This document shows, piece by piece, positions 34,395 through 42,694 of a DNA stretch of 64,000 nt. The stretch's first letter is position 1. Each line of letters starts with the position of its first letter. The stretch is from positions 1-64,000 of the forward strand of contig JALESO010000043.1 of the NCBI GenBank assembly GCA_022781925.1, written 5' to 3'. The position numbers and the translations under genes are program-made. Origin of the DNA: Lachnospiraceae bacterium. GTDB taxonomy: Bacteria; Bacillota; Clostridia; Lachnospirales; Lachnospiraceae. Below the pieces are notes generated by a model that saw only the letters and a list, made by a program, of their open reading frames with translations, made no database searches and was not told the origin of the DNA.

Positions 34395-35589
34395 TCATGA
34401 CCGGCTGCAGATGATGATCAAGCAAAGCCTGATAGATTTCATCCACAGAACGGCCGTCTGCAATCTCGAACTGATCGTCTCCCTTATCTTCGATATCTTC
34501 CACATGGCTGCCGATGCCGGTGCTGACACCGGCGGAAATCTTGGTGGCTGCGATATCCACCAGATGATCCCGGACACGCTGGCATTCCCGGGTAGAAACG
34601 GTGATGCTGGCAAATGGCATGAACAGCCGGTAGGCACAGACTACCTGAAGCAGCTGACGTTCGTGGACATCCATCGGGTTGATACGGTCATTATTGATGA
34701 TCGGACGCAGCCGCGGACAGGAAAATGCAATCTCTGCATGTGGGTATTTTCGTTGTAGCAGGTAGGCGTGATAGCCGGTGGCAAAGGCATCTTTTCGGAA
34801 ATCATCCAGTCCGAGCAGTGCTGCAAATCCGACTCCGCGCATACCGCCCATTAGGGCACGTTCCTGGGCATTGACACGGTACGGGAAGATGCGCTTGTGA
34901 CCGGCCAGATGCAGAGTTTCATATTTATCAGAGTTATAGGTTTCCTGAAAAACGGTGACATAATCCGCGCCGCAGGCATGCAGATAAGCATACTGATCGG
35001 AATTTACCGGATAGATCTCAAGACCGATGACTTTGAAATATTTTTTCGCGATTTTACATGCTTCACCGATATATTCTACCGTGGACATGGTCGGACTTTC
35101 ACCGGTAAGAATCAGAATTTCCTGCAGACCGGTGGCGGCGATGGCAGCCATCTCTTTTTCAATCTCCTCCGGTGTCAGACGGGCACGGTGGATCTTGTTG
35201 TGGCAGTTGAAGCCACAGTAAATGCAGTAGTTTTCACAGTAATTGGCGATGTAGATCGGCGTGAACATATAGACGCTGTTGCCAAAATGCTTCTTTGTCT
35301 CAATCCGCGCGGCCTGTGCGATCTCTTCCAGAAACGGCAGAGCTGCAGGAGAGAGCAGTGCCTGAAAATCCTGCGGTGTGCGTTCGGTATGTGCCAGGGC
35401 ACGCTTTACGTCATCTGCGGTAAACTGCTGGTAGTCATAGCGGTTCATGGCATCGACAACCTGATCCATGATGTCAGAACCGATGTCCTGCATATCCGGC
35501 AGATACGTCATATGATCGATGCGGTTTTTCTTCTGATCTTCTAAAATTTCTTCACTTAAAATACTTTCGTTGATATGTTTGTTTTCCAT
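34375..35589 (-). CDS. thiH: 2-iminoacetate synthase (tyrosine lyase)
   Basis: This radical SAM enzyme cleaves tyrosine to dehydroglycine for the thiazole ring, the route used by anaerobes in place of the ThiO oxidase. The 404 residues carry the cluster motif CENYCIYCGF (CxxxCxxC) near residue 110 and the BATS-domain C terminus. A ribosome site AGGAGG lies eight bases before the ATG, 12 bases after thiG. Its substrate partner is the ThiG complex made by the neighbouring gene. Confidence 0.95.
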   Translation of the reverse strand: MENKHINESILSEEILEDQKKNRIDHMTYLPDMQDIGSDIMDQVVDAMNRYDYQQFTADDVKRALAHTERTPQDFQALLSPAALPFLEEIAQAARIETKKHFGNSVYMFTPIYIANYCENYCIYCGFNCHNKIHRARLTPEEIEKEMAAIAATGLQEILILTGESPTMSTVEYIGEACKIAKKYFKVIGLEIYPVNSDQYAYLHACGADYVTVFQETYNSDKYETLHLAGHKRIFPYRVNAQERALMGGMRGVGFAALLGLDDFRKDAFATGYHAYLLQRKYPHAEIAFSCPRLRPIINNDRINPMDVHERQLLQVVCAYRLFMPFASITVSTRECQRVRDHLVDIAATKISAGVSTGIGSHVEDIEDKGDDQFEIADGRSVDEIYQALLDHHLQPVMSDYIYV

Positions 35590-35601
35590 GGGTCATGCCT
35601 C

Positions 35602-36378
35602 CTAGTCCTGCAGAAATCCGGTCAGTGGGGAAGAGGCACTGGCACCGCGTTCAATGGTGCGCCCAAGTCCGGACAGATATGCGCTTCGTCCTGCTTCAAT
35701 GGCTTTTTTGAAAGCTTCTGCCATCAGCGGTACATTGCCTGCAGTGGCCACGGCGGTGTTTGCCATAACAGCGTCAGCACCCATTTCCATAGCATCACAG
35801 GCCTGGGACGGGCGGCCGATGCCGGCATCTACGATGATCGGAAGATCAATCTCGTCGATGAGGATCTGGATAAAGTCGCGGGTGCTGAGTCCTTTGTTGG
35901 AACCAATCGGAGAACCGAGAGGCATGATACATGCAGCTCCGGCATCTGCCAGTGCCCGTGCGGCATTCAGGTCCGGGTACATGTACGGCATGACCACAAA
36001 GCCTTCTTTTGCAAGGATTTCCGTCGCTTTGATGGTCTCGTAATTATCCGGTAGCAGGTATTTGGAATCGTGAACGACCTCGATCTTTACAAAATCACCA
36101 CAGCCAAGTTCCCGGGACAAACGGGCAATGCGGACGGCTTCTTCGGCATTTCTGGCGCCGGAAGTATTCGGCAGCAGTGTGACATTGTCCGGAATATAAT
36201 CCAGGATATTTGCAAGACCGCCTTCATTGGCGCGGCGCAGAGCCAGGGTGATGATCTGGGCACCTGCTTTTTCCACGCAGGCTTTTACCAGTTCCAGAGA
36301 GAATTTTCCGGATCCAAGAATAAAGCGGGAGGTGAATTCATGTCCTCCAAGTACAAATTTATCTTCTATTGTGTTCAT
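35602..36378 (-). CDS. thiG: Thiazole synthase
   Basis: The enzyme condenses deoxyxylulose 5-phosphate, dehydroglycine and ThiS-thiocarboxylate to the thiazole phosphate. It has 258 residues with the family motifs [12 protein letters not shown] near residue 13, [30 protein letters not shown] with the Schiff-base lysine region, [30 protein letters not shown] barrel segments and the closing [13 protein letters not shown]. It is the third gene of thiSFGHE. Confidence 0.96.
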   Translation of the reverse strand: MNTIEDKFVLGGHEFTSRFILGSGKFSLELVKACVEKAGAQIITLALRRANEGGLANILDYIPDNVTLLPNTSGARNAEEAVRIARLSRELGCGDFVKIEVVHDSKYLLPDNYETIKATEILAKEGFVVMPYMYPDLNAARALADAGAACIMPLGSPIGSNKGLSTRDFIQILIDEIDLPIIVDAGIGRPSQACDAMEMGADAVMANTAVATAGNVPLMAEAFKKAIEAGRSAYLSGLGRTIERGASASSPLTGFLQD

Positions 36379-36474
36379 AGTTTTGATACCTTCCTTTTCA
36401 GGTTTATAAATGTTTGCGTGATTATCTCTGAGATAAAGCGTTCTGATTTTAGAAACGGTGTTGTCACAAGGTGG

Positions 36475-37128
36475 CTAAACGTCTTCTTCTCCCAGAAGTA
36501 ACCGGGTGATCATACCTGCTTCATGGGCGGCACAGATGGCAACCCTTGGGGCCATGAGTCCATTGCCATAGGATGGTTCGGAAATACCGTCGCCGCACAG
36601 GTAGAAATTTTTCATGATCCGTCGTGTGGTAATGGTATTGCTGCTGTCATAGCCTGTCATTCCGGTGGCGGATACCAGTTTTTTCTCCGGAAAATGTTCC
36701 AGGATACCGTTGACCAGCATGGCTTTTGCCACGGGATCGTCAAAAGCTTCACAGACAATGGGGGCATCGGCAACAAGCCTCGGGAGATTGTCTTCGGTTA
36801 CCCGGACACAGTCTGTGCGGATATCCAGATAAGGATTGATCTGTTCCAGCAGAGATTTCAGGGCATCTGTTTTGTACATGCCGATCTGTCCGATAAAATA
36901 TTGCTGACGGTTCAGATTCGTGATGTCTACTACATCAAAATCAATGAGATGAAGATGTCCGACGCCGATGCGGGCCAGTGCACAGGCAACGTTGGAACCA
37001 AGGCCGCCAAGCCCTGCAATGGCCACATGTCCCTCCGACAGCAGTCGTTGTTTCTCCGGAGAGTGGCGCCGGTTCAGTGCGTCCATGATCTGTGCTTCTG
37101 TCAGTGTGTGTGTGGTTTTCCCCTTCAC
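36475..37128 (-). CDS. thiF: Sulfur-carrier protein adenylyltransferase, short ThiF type
   Basis: This E1-like enzyme adenylates the C terminus of ThiS. The 217 residues show the nucleotide loop AGLGGLGSNVA near residue 38, DFDVVDITNLNRQQYF near 64 and DALKSL. The short form without the zinc CxxC pairs corresponds to the 'family 2' ThiF of Clostridia, so it is not truncated. It starts with GTG. The ribosome site is made by the last glycine codons of thiS (GTA GGA GGA GGC), nine bases upstream. Confidence 0.92.
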   Translation of the reverse strand: MKGKTTHTLTEAQIMDALNRRHSPEKQRLLSEGHVAIAGLGGLGSNVACALARIGVGHLHLIDFDVVDITNLNRQQYFIGQIGMYKTDALKSLLEQINPYLDIRTDCVRVTEDNLPRLVADAPIVCEAFDDPVAKAMLVNGILEHFPEKKLVSATGMTGYDSSNTITTRRIMKNFYLCGDGISEPSYGNGLMAPRVAICAAHEAGMITRLLLGEEDV

Positions 37129-37133
37129 GGATA

Positions 37134-37331
37134 TCAGCCTCCTCCTACAAATGTGACGACTTCCATGCAGTCTCCATCTTTCAGTATGGTTTCGGCATAG
37201 CGGTCTTTTGGCAGAATCTCTTCATTCAGTTCCACAACAATGCGGTTTGTCTGATAACGGCAGGCTTCCAGATAGTCAGAAACGCTGGTATTATCTGCCA
37301 GAACAACCTCTTTTCCGTTAATTGTGACCAT
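37134..37331 (-). CDS. thiS: Thiamine sulfur-carrier protein
   Basis: The 65-residue ubiquitin-like carrier is activated at its C-terminal glycine as a thiocarboxylate and gives sulfur to ThiG. It opens MVTINGKEVV and closes VTFVGGG, the diglycine end required by the family. It is the first gene of the operon. GGAGG lies before the ATG. Upstream lie two terminator-like hairpins and the TPP riboswitch. Confidence 0.95.
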   Translation of the reverse strand: MVTINGKEVVLADNTSVSDYLEACRYQTNRIVVELNEEILPKDRYAETILKDGDCMEVVTFVGGG

Positions 37332-37358
37332 GGTGCAATTCCTCCTTTCTGAATGAAA

Positions 37359-37412
37359 AAGAGTTCACGAAAGTAATACACCCGTGGTGGTGCACCCCTT
37401 CATGAACTCTTT
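37359..37412 (-). terminator. Second attenuator-like hairpin before thiS
   Basis: On the minus strand AAAGAGTTCATGAA pairs TTCGTGAACTCTTT around a GC-rich inner hairpin (GGTGCACC region), with a U-run. It lies about 30 bases before the thiS start codon and downstream of the riboswitch terminator, so two stops lie in series. Confidence 0.7.
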
Positions 37413-37509
37413 GTTCACTCTCAATTATAACAATATTTTATTTTGTTCCTGATCAGATGATGGAATTATGATCGTACCATAAGAATGTGTAGTGATACAC
37501 ACGCTCACA

Positions 37510-37545
37510 ATTTGATAGGAAATTTAATGTAATTTCCTATCAAAT
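37510..37545. repeat. Perfect 15-bp inverted repeat
   Basis: ATTTGATAGGAAATT (37510-37524) and AATTTCCTATCAAAT (37531-37545) around a 6-base loop. It adjoins the U-run of the riboswitch terminator and has no U-run of its own. Confidence 0.65.
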
Positions 37546-37577
37546 AAAAAAGAGAGATACGCGGTAATGTATCTCTC
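37546..37577 (-). terminator. Riboswitch terminator hairpin
   Basis: On the minus strand GAGAGATAC pairs GTATCTCTC, followed by six U. It stands directly after the TPP aptamer and is the likely expression platform, forming when thiamine pyrophosphate is bound. Confidence 0.85.
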
Positions 37578-37589
37578 AGTCCATTCATT

Positions 37590-37690
37590 CCTTATACATC
37601 CCTACGTTGGCATTATCCAAATCAGGTTTGCGGGTCGAAGTTCTCAACTTCCTCTCAGCCTAGTACATAAGCTCCCCATATGTGATTACA
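37590..37690 (-). promoter_or_regulatory. TPP riboswitch (THI element)
   Basis: Read on the minus strand, the conserved blocks occur in order: GGGGAGC, GGCTGAGA, CCCGCAAACCTGA, TTTGGATAATGCCA and CGTAGGGA. The closing stem is ACAT/ATGT (37683-37680/37599-37596). It controls the thiSFGHE operon, which should be shut off by thiamine pyrophosphate. Confidence 0.95.
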
Positions 37691-37837
37691 AGGCAGAGTA
37701 TAAAAACAAACACCGAAAATGTCAAGTGTTTTTTGCGAATTTCTTTAAAAACAGGATGAAAAGAAGCAAAAAGGAGAAAATGTATTAAAAGTCTGATAAT
37801 TTGCAATTATTTGCGAAAAAGACACATGGAAAAAGTG

Positions 37838-37866
37838 TTGACAGTTAGGAGAAAATATTGTATATT
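37838..37866 (+). promoter_or_regulatory. tRNA-Thr promoter
   Basis: TTGACA (37838-37843), exactly 17 bases, TATATT (37861-37866); a near-consensus promoter 35 bases before the tRNA. Confidence 0.85.
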
Positions 37867-37900
37867 AAACAAGTCGGTAATCACTGAGATTGCGGAACAG

Positions 37901-37973
37901 GCTGCCGTGGCACAGTAGGTAGCGCACCTCATTGGTAGTGAGGAGGTCACGGGTTCGATTCCCGTCGGTAGCT
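37901..37973 (+). tRNA. tRNA-Thr (GGU)
   Basis: A 73-base cloverleaf: acceptor GCTGCCG/CGGTAGC with one G-U, anticodon stem CCTCA/TGAGG with loop TTGGTAG, and T stem ACGGG/CCCGT. The D stem GCAC/GCGC has one A-C mismatch. No CCA is encoded. Confidence 0.96.
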
Positions 37974-37977
37974 TTTG

Positions 37978-38012
37978 AACCGGAAACTGTTGAATGCAGT
38001 TTCCGGTTTTTT
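37978..38012 (+). terminator. tRNA-Thr terminator
   Basis: AACCGGAAACTG (37978-37989) pairs with CAGTTTCCGGTT (37997-38008), followed by a T-run. Confidence 0.9.
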
Positions 38013-38133
38013 GTTTAAGGGGAAATATGTACTATGAATTATTTGTGAGAATGTGTGATAGTGCATTTCTCTCATTTACAGGAAAGCAGGTTAGATTTCC
38101 TATTGGGTAATTTAGGATGACAGGAGAGAACGA

Positions 38134-38508
38134 ATGGCAGTAGATATTGATAAAATGACAAACGTACTGGTAGTGTACAATACCGAAGATGCAGACGAGG
38201 TGGAAGTGCGTCTGCGCATGGAAAAGATCATGTGTGCCCGGAAAAAGATCGGTTCCGGCAAGCACGGAAACTTCCTGATGGCTATGAATAATTTCGGCGA
38301 GGAGATTTATGTCAATCCGGAGGATGAGGCAGCGGCCCGTGCCGTGATCGAGGAATGGCGCAGAGTAAAAAAAGAGGAGCGGGAAAAGGCAGCCGCAGAG
38401 CCGCAGCCTGAAACAGCAGAAAAAGGAAACAAAATGCTGCTGCCGCGTGTGGTTGCGGGAATTGCGCTTGTGGTCATTGTTGCCTTATACATTTCCCATC
38501 TGAGATAA
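38134..38508 (+). CDS. Tail-anchored protein of unknown function, DUF2007-like N terminus
   Basis: The 124-residue protein begins with a small domain (VLVVYNTEDADEVEVRLRMEK) that resembles DUF2007 'signal-transducing' proteins. An alanine/glutamate-rich charged linker follows (about residues 70-98). One hydrophobic segment near residues 101-120 (VVAGIALVVIVALYI) lies at the very end. This predicts a cytosolic head on a C-terminal membrane anchor. It ends four bases before the LysR-type gene and probably shares its transcript. The function is unknown. Confidence 0.65.
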   Translation: MAVDIDKMTNVLVVYNTEDADEVEVRLRMEKIMCARKKIGSGKHGNFLMAMNNFGEEIYVNPEDEAAARAVIEEWRRVKKEEREKAAAEPQPETAEKGNKMLLPRVVAGIALVVIVALYISHLR

Positions 38509-38512
38509 GACG

Positions 38513-39397
38513 ATGAATGATCTGCAGATAGAATATTTTCTGGCAGCAGCGAGAAATATGAGTTTTTCCAGGGCAGCACAGGAGTTGTTCGTGTCACAGC
38601 CTGCCATCAGCCGGCAGATCCTGGCACTGGAGCAGGAGCTGGGCTGTCCGCTTTTTGAGCGTCTGAACCGTGGGATCGTGCTGACGGCAAACGGTGAGAT
38701 GTTTTATGATTTTTTTGAGCGGTACCGTGGAGAACTGTTTGACCTGAAACTCCGGGCAAAGCTGTCTCTGGAAAATAAAAAACAGGTATTGCATCTCGGA
38801 GTGTTGAACAACTGGAACATTTCTGAGATTCTTCTGCCGGTGCTGAAGGATTTTTCACGGGAATTTCCAAATGTGAAGGTGGAAGTAAACAGTTATGAAC
38901 CCCGGAGTTCTCAGGAGGCACTCCAGAGCGGAAAGGAAGATGTGATCGTCACCATAGAGCCGAAGATCTTAAACATCCAGGGAATCTTACATTCCAAAGT
39001 CGCAGATCTGCCCCGGGTGCTGATTTACAGTACGGCAAATACACCGGCGCATCAGGGCGGACTGACCCCGTATGATTTCCGGGAGGAAGAGTTTCTTGCG
39101 GTGGCAGGAGAGGATAACGATTATGTGACGGATCTGATCCGGAGCGTGTGCAAGCCCTATGGATTTACCCCGAAGATCCAGCCGGTCCACAGCACGGATG
39201 CTATGATCATGGGGGTGCAATGCGGTCTCGGTGTGGCAGTGACGGACAGCTGGAGCCGGGCACTGGACAATCCCGGTTTTGCATATCTGCCTCTGGAGTC
39301 CACCCATCCGCTGAGTGTGGTATGGCGTAATGAACACAAAGATCCCGCTATCCGGAGATTTGTGACATTGCTGAAAAAATCCATTCACAATGCATAA
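38513..39397 (+). CDS. LysR-family transcriptional regulator
   Basis: The 294-residue regulator has the N-terminal winged helix (MNDLQIEYFLAAARNMSFSRAAQELFVSQPAISRQI) typical of LysR proteins and a C-terminal periplasmic-binding-like effector domain from about residue 90. It stands 93 bases before the LVIVD-repeat gene and reads in the same direction. That gene is a plausible target. The effector is unknown. Confidence 0.9.
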   Translation: MNDLQIEYFLAAARNMSFSRAAQELFVSQPAISRQILALEQELGCPLFERLNRGIVLTANGEMFYDFFERYRGELFDLKLRAKLSLENKKQVLHLGVLNNWNISEILLPVLKDFSREFPNVKVEVNSYEPRSSQEALQSGKEDVIVTIEPKILNIQGILHSKVADLPRVLIYSTANTPAHQGGLTPYDFREEEFLAVAGEDNDYVTDLIRSVCKPYGFTPKIQPVHSTDAMIMGVQCGLGVAVTDSWSRALDNPGFAYLPLESTHPLSVVWRNEHKDPAIRRFVTLLKKSIHNA

Positions 39398-39431
39398 CGG
39401 AATGGTTATAACAAACGACTCATTTTTTTAT

Positions 39432-39460
39432 TTGACGTATGAATGAGATTGGATTAGAAT
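39432..39460 (+). promoter_or_regulatory. Promoter of the LVIVD-repeat gene
   Basis: TTGACG (39432-39437), 17 bases, TAGAAT (39455-39460), then a ribosome site AAAGGAGG. The strong signals fit the gene's highly biased codon use. Confidence 0.75.
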
Positions 39461-39490
39461 AAAACCATCAAGAAAAAAGGAGGCGTAATT

Positions 39491-40891
39491 ATGGCAGACA
39501 AATTTTATGCCAAGGGACCGGGAAACAACGGATATATCAAAAACCTGGAAGTTCTCGATTTCAACCCTTGGAATGGTAAAAGCGGTGTTTTCCAGATGCA
39601 GGTATACAAGACTGCAGAAGGAAAATATTATCTGTATGGTTCCTGCTTCGGCGGCACACAGAACGGTGTCCTGATCGCAGACATTACAGATCCGGAGCAT
39701 ACAAGATTTGTAAAACATCTGCAACTGTTAGATCCGGAAGAATATCCGACTACCTCTACACCTAAGATCCAGGTAGCTGATGATCTTCTGATCTGTGCAA
39801 TGACAGCCGGTTCAGGTCCGGGTGCCTTAGTAGAGCAGAGTGAACTTATGAACATGAAATGTCAGGCCGGTATCCAGATCTGGAGCCTGAAAGAAGATCC
39901 GGAGAACCCGAAATATCTGGGTTATTGGGATTGTGGTGTACCACACTCCATCGGTGTTCATCGTTTCATGTATAACGGAGGTCCTTATGTATATCTTTCC
40001 TGCGAGTCCGAGCGTTTCGAAGGAATGATCATGCGTATCGTAGATATCTCTGATCCGACAAATCCACATGAGGTTGGTAACTGGTGGGCACCTCATCAGT
40101 TCGTAGACGGATATCCTTGCAGAACCGTAGATCATCATGCAGGACATGTTCCGTCCTTCATGGACAAAGGATGGATGCATGGACCGCCATTCAGACGTGA
40201 CGATGGAATTATGTTCTGTGGTTACGGCGGAGATGGTCTGTATGTTCTGGATGCAAAAGACGTTACCCGTCCGCATCTGTTAGGACAGTTAAAATTCATG
40301 CCGGCATTCTCAAGCCATCTGGCAGGAGCACGTACTCATACAGCATTACCGCTGCCGGGTCGTGATCTCTGCGTTGTTACAAACGAGGGCGAGAGATTCC
40401 AGTTCTTCCCAGAAGGATCTATCAAAGAGGCACAGGCTATGAATAACATTCATATGGTTGATGTCAGTGATCCGACACACCCGACTCTGATCGCTGAGTT
40501 CCCGTATCCGGAAGTACCGGAAGACTTCCCGTATCCGAACTTCAACGTAATGAACCTCGGATGCCAGGGACCGTTCGGACCGCACAACCTGCATGAGCCG
40601 ATGAGCAACAAGCCATGGCTGGAGCAGAGAGGCGACAGAGTATACTGCTGTTACTTTGCAGCAGGACTGCGTATCTATGATGTATCTGATCCTTACTATA
40701 TCAAAGAACTGGCATACTTTATCCCGCCAAATCCGAACAAAAAACCGGAAGATTCCTTCTTCCCGGGATTACCGGGTCCGCGTAATGCAATGACAGAAGA
40801 TTGCTGCGTAGATGACAGAGGATATATCTATGTAACCTGCTTTGATGATGGTTTCTATGTATTAAAGAGAACCGGAGCAGCAGACAACTAA
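39491..40891 (+). CDS. LVIVD-repeat beta-propeller protein of unknown function
   Basis: The 466-residue protein has no signal peptide and looks cytosolic. Repeated blades contain 'ADITDPEHT', 'VDISDPTNPHEVG', 'LDAKDVTRPHLLG', 'VDVSDPTHPTLIAE' and 'YDVSDPYYIKELA', the LVIVD pattern of a beta-propeller. His-rich stretches (VDHHAGHVPS, HLAGARTHTALP and GPHNLHEP) could bind metal or form an active site. Codon choice is that of a highly expressed gene, with its own strong promoter and terminator. A LysR-type regulator lies upstream. An enzymatic role on a small molecule is a guess; the substrate cannot be named. Confidence 0.8.
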   Translation: MADKFYAKGPGNNGYIKNLEVLDFNPWNGKSGVFQMQVYKTAEGKYYLYGSCFGGTQNGVLIADITDPEHTRFVKHLQLLDPEEYPTTSTPKIQVADDLLICAMTAGSGPGALVEQSELMNMKCQAGIQIWSLKEDPENPKYLGYWDCGVPHSIGVHRFMYNGGPYVYLSCESERFEGMIMRIVDISDPTNPHEVGNWWAPHQFVDGYPCRTVDHHAGHVPSFMDKGWMHGPPFRRDDGIMFCGYGGDGLYVLDAKDVTRPHLLGQLKFMPAFSSHLAGARTHTALPLPGRDLCVVTNEGERFQFFPEGSIKEAQAMNNIHMVDVSDPTHPTLIAEFPYPEVPEDFPYPNFNVMNLGCQGPFGPHNLHEPMSNKPWLEQRGDRVYCCYFAAGLRIYDVSDPYYIKELAYFIPPNPNKKPEDSFFPGLPGPRNAMTEDCCVDDRGYIYVTCFDDGFYVLKRTGAADN

Positions 40892-40949
40892 GGAAATACT
40901 GACCCATCGGTGTTTTCTCAGTTAGTTAAATGAAAAACCAGACATGAAA

Positions 40950-40994
40950 ACAACCCATTGCCGGGAGAAAATCCTGGCGACGGGTTGTTTTTTT
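40950..40994 (+). terminator. Terminator of the LVIVD-repeat gene
   Basis: ACAACCC at 40950-40956 pairs with GGGTTGT ending 40988, with CCGGGA/TCCTGG inside, followed by a T-run. Confidence 0.85.
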
Positions 40995-41055
40995 GTGCAC
41001 TTTTGTGTATGATGGAGAACGAGAGAAAAAAGTGATACGACAAGGAGAAATCAAG

Positions 41056-42324
41056 ATGAAAAAAGAACCATTTGTTACCAAAGAGCAGATTGAAGAGATT
41101 GTAAAATCTTATCCGACTCCTTTCCATTTATATGATGAAAAAGGAATCCGTGAGAATGCAAAGGCTGTGAAAGAAGCATTTGCATGGAATCCGGGCTTCC
41201 GTGAGTATTTTGCTGTGAAGGCGACTCCGAATCCATTCTTATTAAATATTTTAAGAGAATACGGCTGTGGAGCTGACTGTTCTTCCATGACTGAGCTGAT
41301 GCTCTCCCATGAGCTGGGCATGTCCGGCGAGGAGATCATGTTTTCTTCCAACGACACACCGACAGAAGAGTTTGTATACGCAAATGAGATCGGCGCAACC
41401 ATCAACCTGGATGATTTTACCCACATTGATTTTCTGGAGAAAACCATCGGTAAGTTCCCGAAGACCATGAGCCTGCGTTACAATCCGGGCGGAGTGTATA
41501 CACTGAGCAATGGTATCATGGATAATCCGGGCGATGCAAAGTACGGATTTACAAAAGAGCAGCTTTTCGAAGGATATAAACTTCTGAAAGAAAAAGGCGT
41601 GGAGCGTTTCGGTATCCATGCATTTCTTGTAAGCAATACCGTTACCAACGATTATTATCCGACACTGGCTCGTACTTTATTTGAACTGTGTGTGGAGATC
41701 AAGGAAAAACTCGGCATCAAGATCAGCTTCATCAATCTGTCCGGTGGCGTGGGAATCGCATACAAACCGGATCAGGTTCCGAATGATATCCGCGTCATCG
41801 GCGCAGGGGTACAGAAAGTATATGAGGAAGTGCTGGTTTCGGCTGATATGGGCGATGTAGCCATCTATACAGAGATGGGAAGATTCATGATGGGACCGTA
41901 TGGCTGCCTGGTTACAAAAGCAATCCATGAGAAACATACTTACAAAGAGTATATCGGTGTGGATGCCTGCGCAGCAAACCTGATGCGTCCGGCAATCTAC
42001 GGTGCATATCATCATATCACGGTTGCAGGCAAAGAGGATGCACCTTGTGACCACAAATATGATGTGGTAGGTTCCCTCTGTGAGAACTGTGATAAATTTG
42101 CGGTAGACCGTATGCTTCCGAAGATCGACATGGGTGATTATCTGGTGATCCATGACACCGGTGCACATGGATATTCCATGGGATACAATTACAACGGACG
42201 TCTCCGTTCCGCAGAGGTACTGCTGAAAGAGGATGGCAGCGCGCAGCTGATTCGCCGTGCAGAGACACCGAAGGACTATTTTGCAACCTTTGACTGCTTT
42301 GACATTATCAAAGGGCTGGTATAA
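41056..42324 (+). CDS. lysA: Diaminopimelate decarboxylase
   Basis: This fold-type III PLP enzyme makes lysine from meso-diaminopimelate. I chose the ATG at 41056, nine bases after AAGGAG, giving 422 residues. PLP lysine lies in YFAVKATPNPFLL near residue 55. Other signs are the SGGVGIAY loop near 230, EMGRFMMGPYG near 275, and the substrate Cys in SLCENCDKFA near 345. LysA in this form is common in Clostridia. A related carboxynorspermidine decarboxylase is less likely given the CEN/CD motif. Confidence 0.93.
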   Translation: MKKEPFVTKEQIEEIVKSYPTPFHLYDEKGIRENAKAVKEAFAWNPGFREYFAVKATPNPFLLNILREYGCGADCSSMTELMLSHELGMSGEEIMFSSNDTPTEEFVYANEIGATINLDDFTHIDFLEKTIGKFPKTMSLRYNPGGVYTLSNGIMDNPGDAKYGFTKEQLFEGYKLLKEKGVERFGIHAFLVSNTVTNDYYPTLARTLFELCVEIKEKLGIKISFINLSGGVGIAYKPDQVPNDIRVIGAGVQKVYEEVLVSADMGDVAIYTEMGRFMMGPYGCLVTKAIHEKHTYKEYIGVDACAANLMRPAIYGAYHHITVAGKEDAPCDHKYDVVGSLCENCDKFAVDRMLPKIDMGDYLVIHDTGAHGYSMGYNYNGRLRSAEVLLKEDGSAQLIRRAETPKDYFATFDCFDIIKGLV

Positions 42325-42381
42325 GGACGGGCAGATCTTTATAAATATCGTTACAAGTGAACTGGAAAAGTAAATTTTTTC

Positions 42382-42410
42382 TTGCAATTTGTATACCTGT
42401 ATGATATGAT
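42382..42410 (+). promoter_or_regulatory. tRNA-Leu promoter
   Basis: TTGCAA (42382-42387), 17 bases, TATGAT (42405-42410), 29 bases before the tRNA. Confidence 0.7.
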
Positions 42411-42439
42411 TAGCGTGTTCGGTAAAAACCGGACACCCT

Positions 42440-42521
42440 GCCGCTGTGGCGGAATTGGCAGACGCACTTGACTCAAAATCAAGCGGGTAACTCCGTGCCG
42501 GTTCGAGTCCGGCCAGCGGCA
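42440..42521 (+). tRNA. tRNA-Leu (CAA)
   Basis: An 82-base class II tRNA: acceptor GCCGCTG/CAGCGGC, anticodon stem CTTGA/TCAAG with loop CTCAAAA, long variable arm CGGGTAACTCCG, T stem GCCGG/CCGGC. No CCA is encoded. Confidence 0.97.
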
Positions 42522-42529
42522 TTTGGCAG

Positions 42530-42559
42530 ACAGGAAAGTGCATCGCTTTCCTGTTTTTT
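42530..42559 (+). terminator. tRNA-Leu terminator
   Basis: ACAGGAAAG (42530-42538) pairs with CTTTCCTGT (42546-42554), followed by T-run. Confidence 0.88.
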
Positions 42560-42599
42560 GCCATAAAACAGACATTAACATAAGATAAAAAGCAACAGA

Positions 42600-42620
42600 C
42601 CATTATAGACGGTATAATGG
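42600..42620 (+). promoter_or_regulatory. Perfect inverted repeat over a -10 box, likely operator
   Basis: CCATTATA, GACGG, TATAATGG. The right half contains a perfect TATAAT (42613-42618), 77 bases before the BlaI-type repressor gene. A dimeric repressor bound here would block its own promoter. It does not show the classic TACA/TGTA of Bla/Mec operators. Confidence 0.55.
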
Positions 42621-42694
42621 ATGAGATACAGGGTATTTTATGTTAAGACGAATTTACTTAATGCAAAAGCATAAAACGCAAGGGGGCGACATCG

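Noticed and set aside
36475..37128. thiF as a truncated gene because the zinc CxxC pairs are missing
   Set aside because: The short form is a known ThiF subfamily in Clostridia and the gene is tightly packed in an intact operon.
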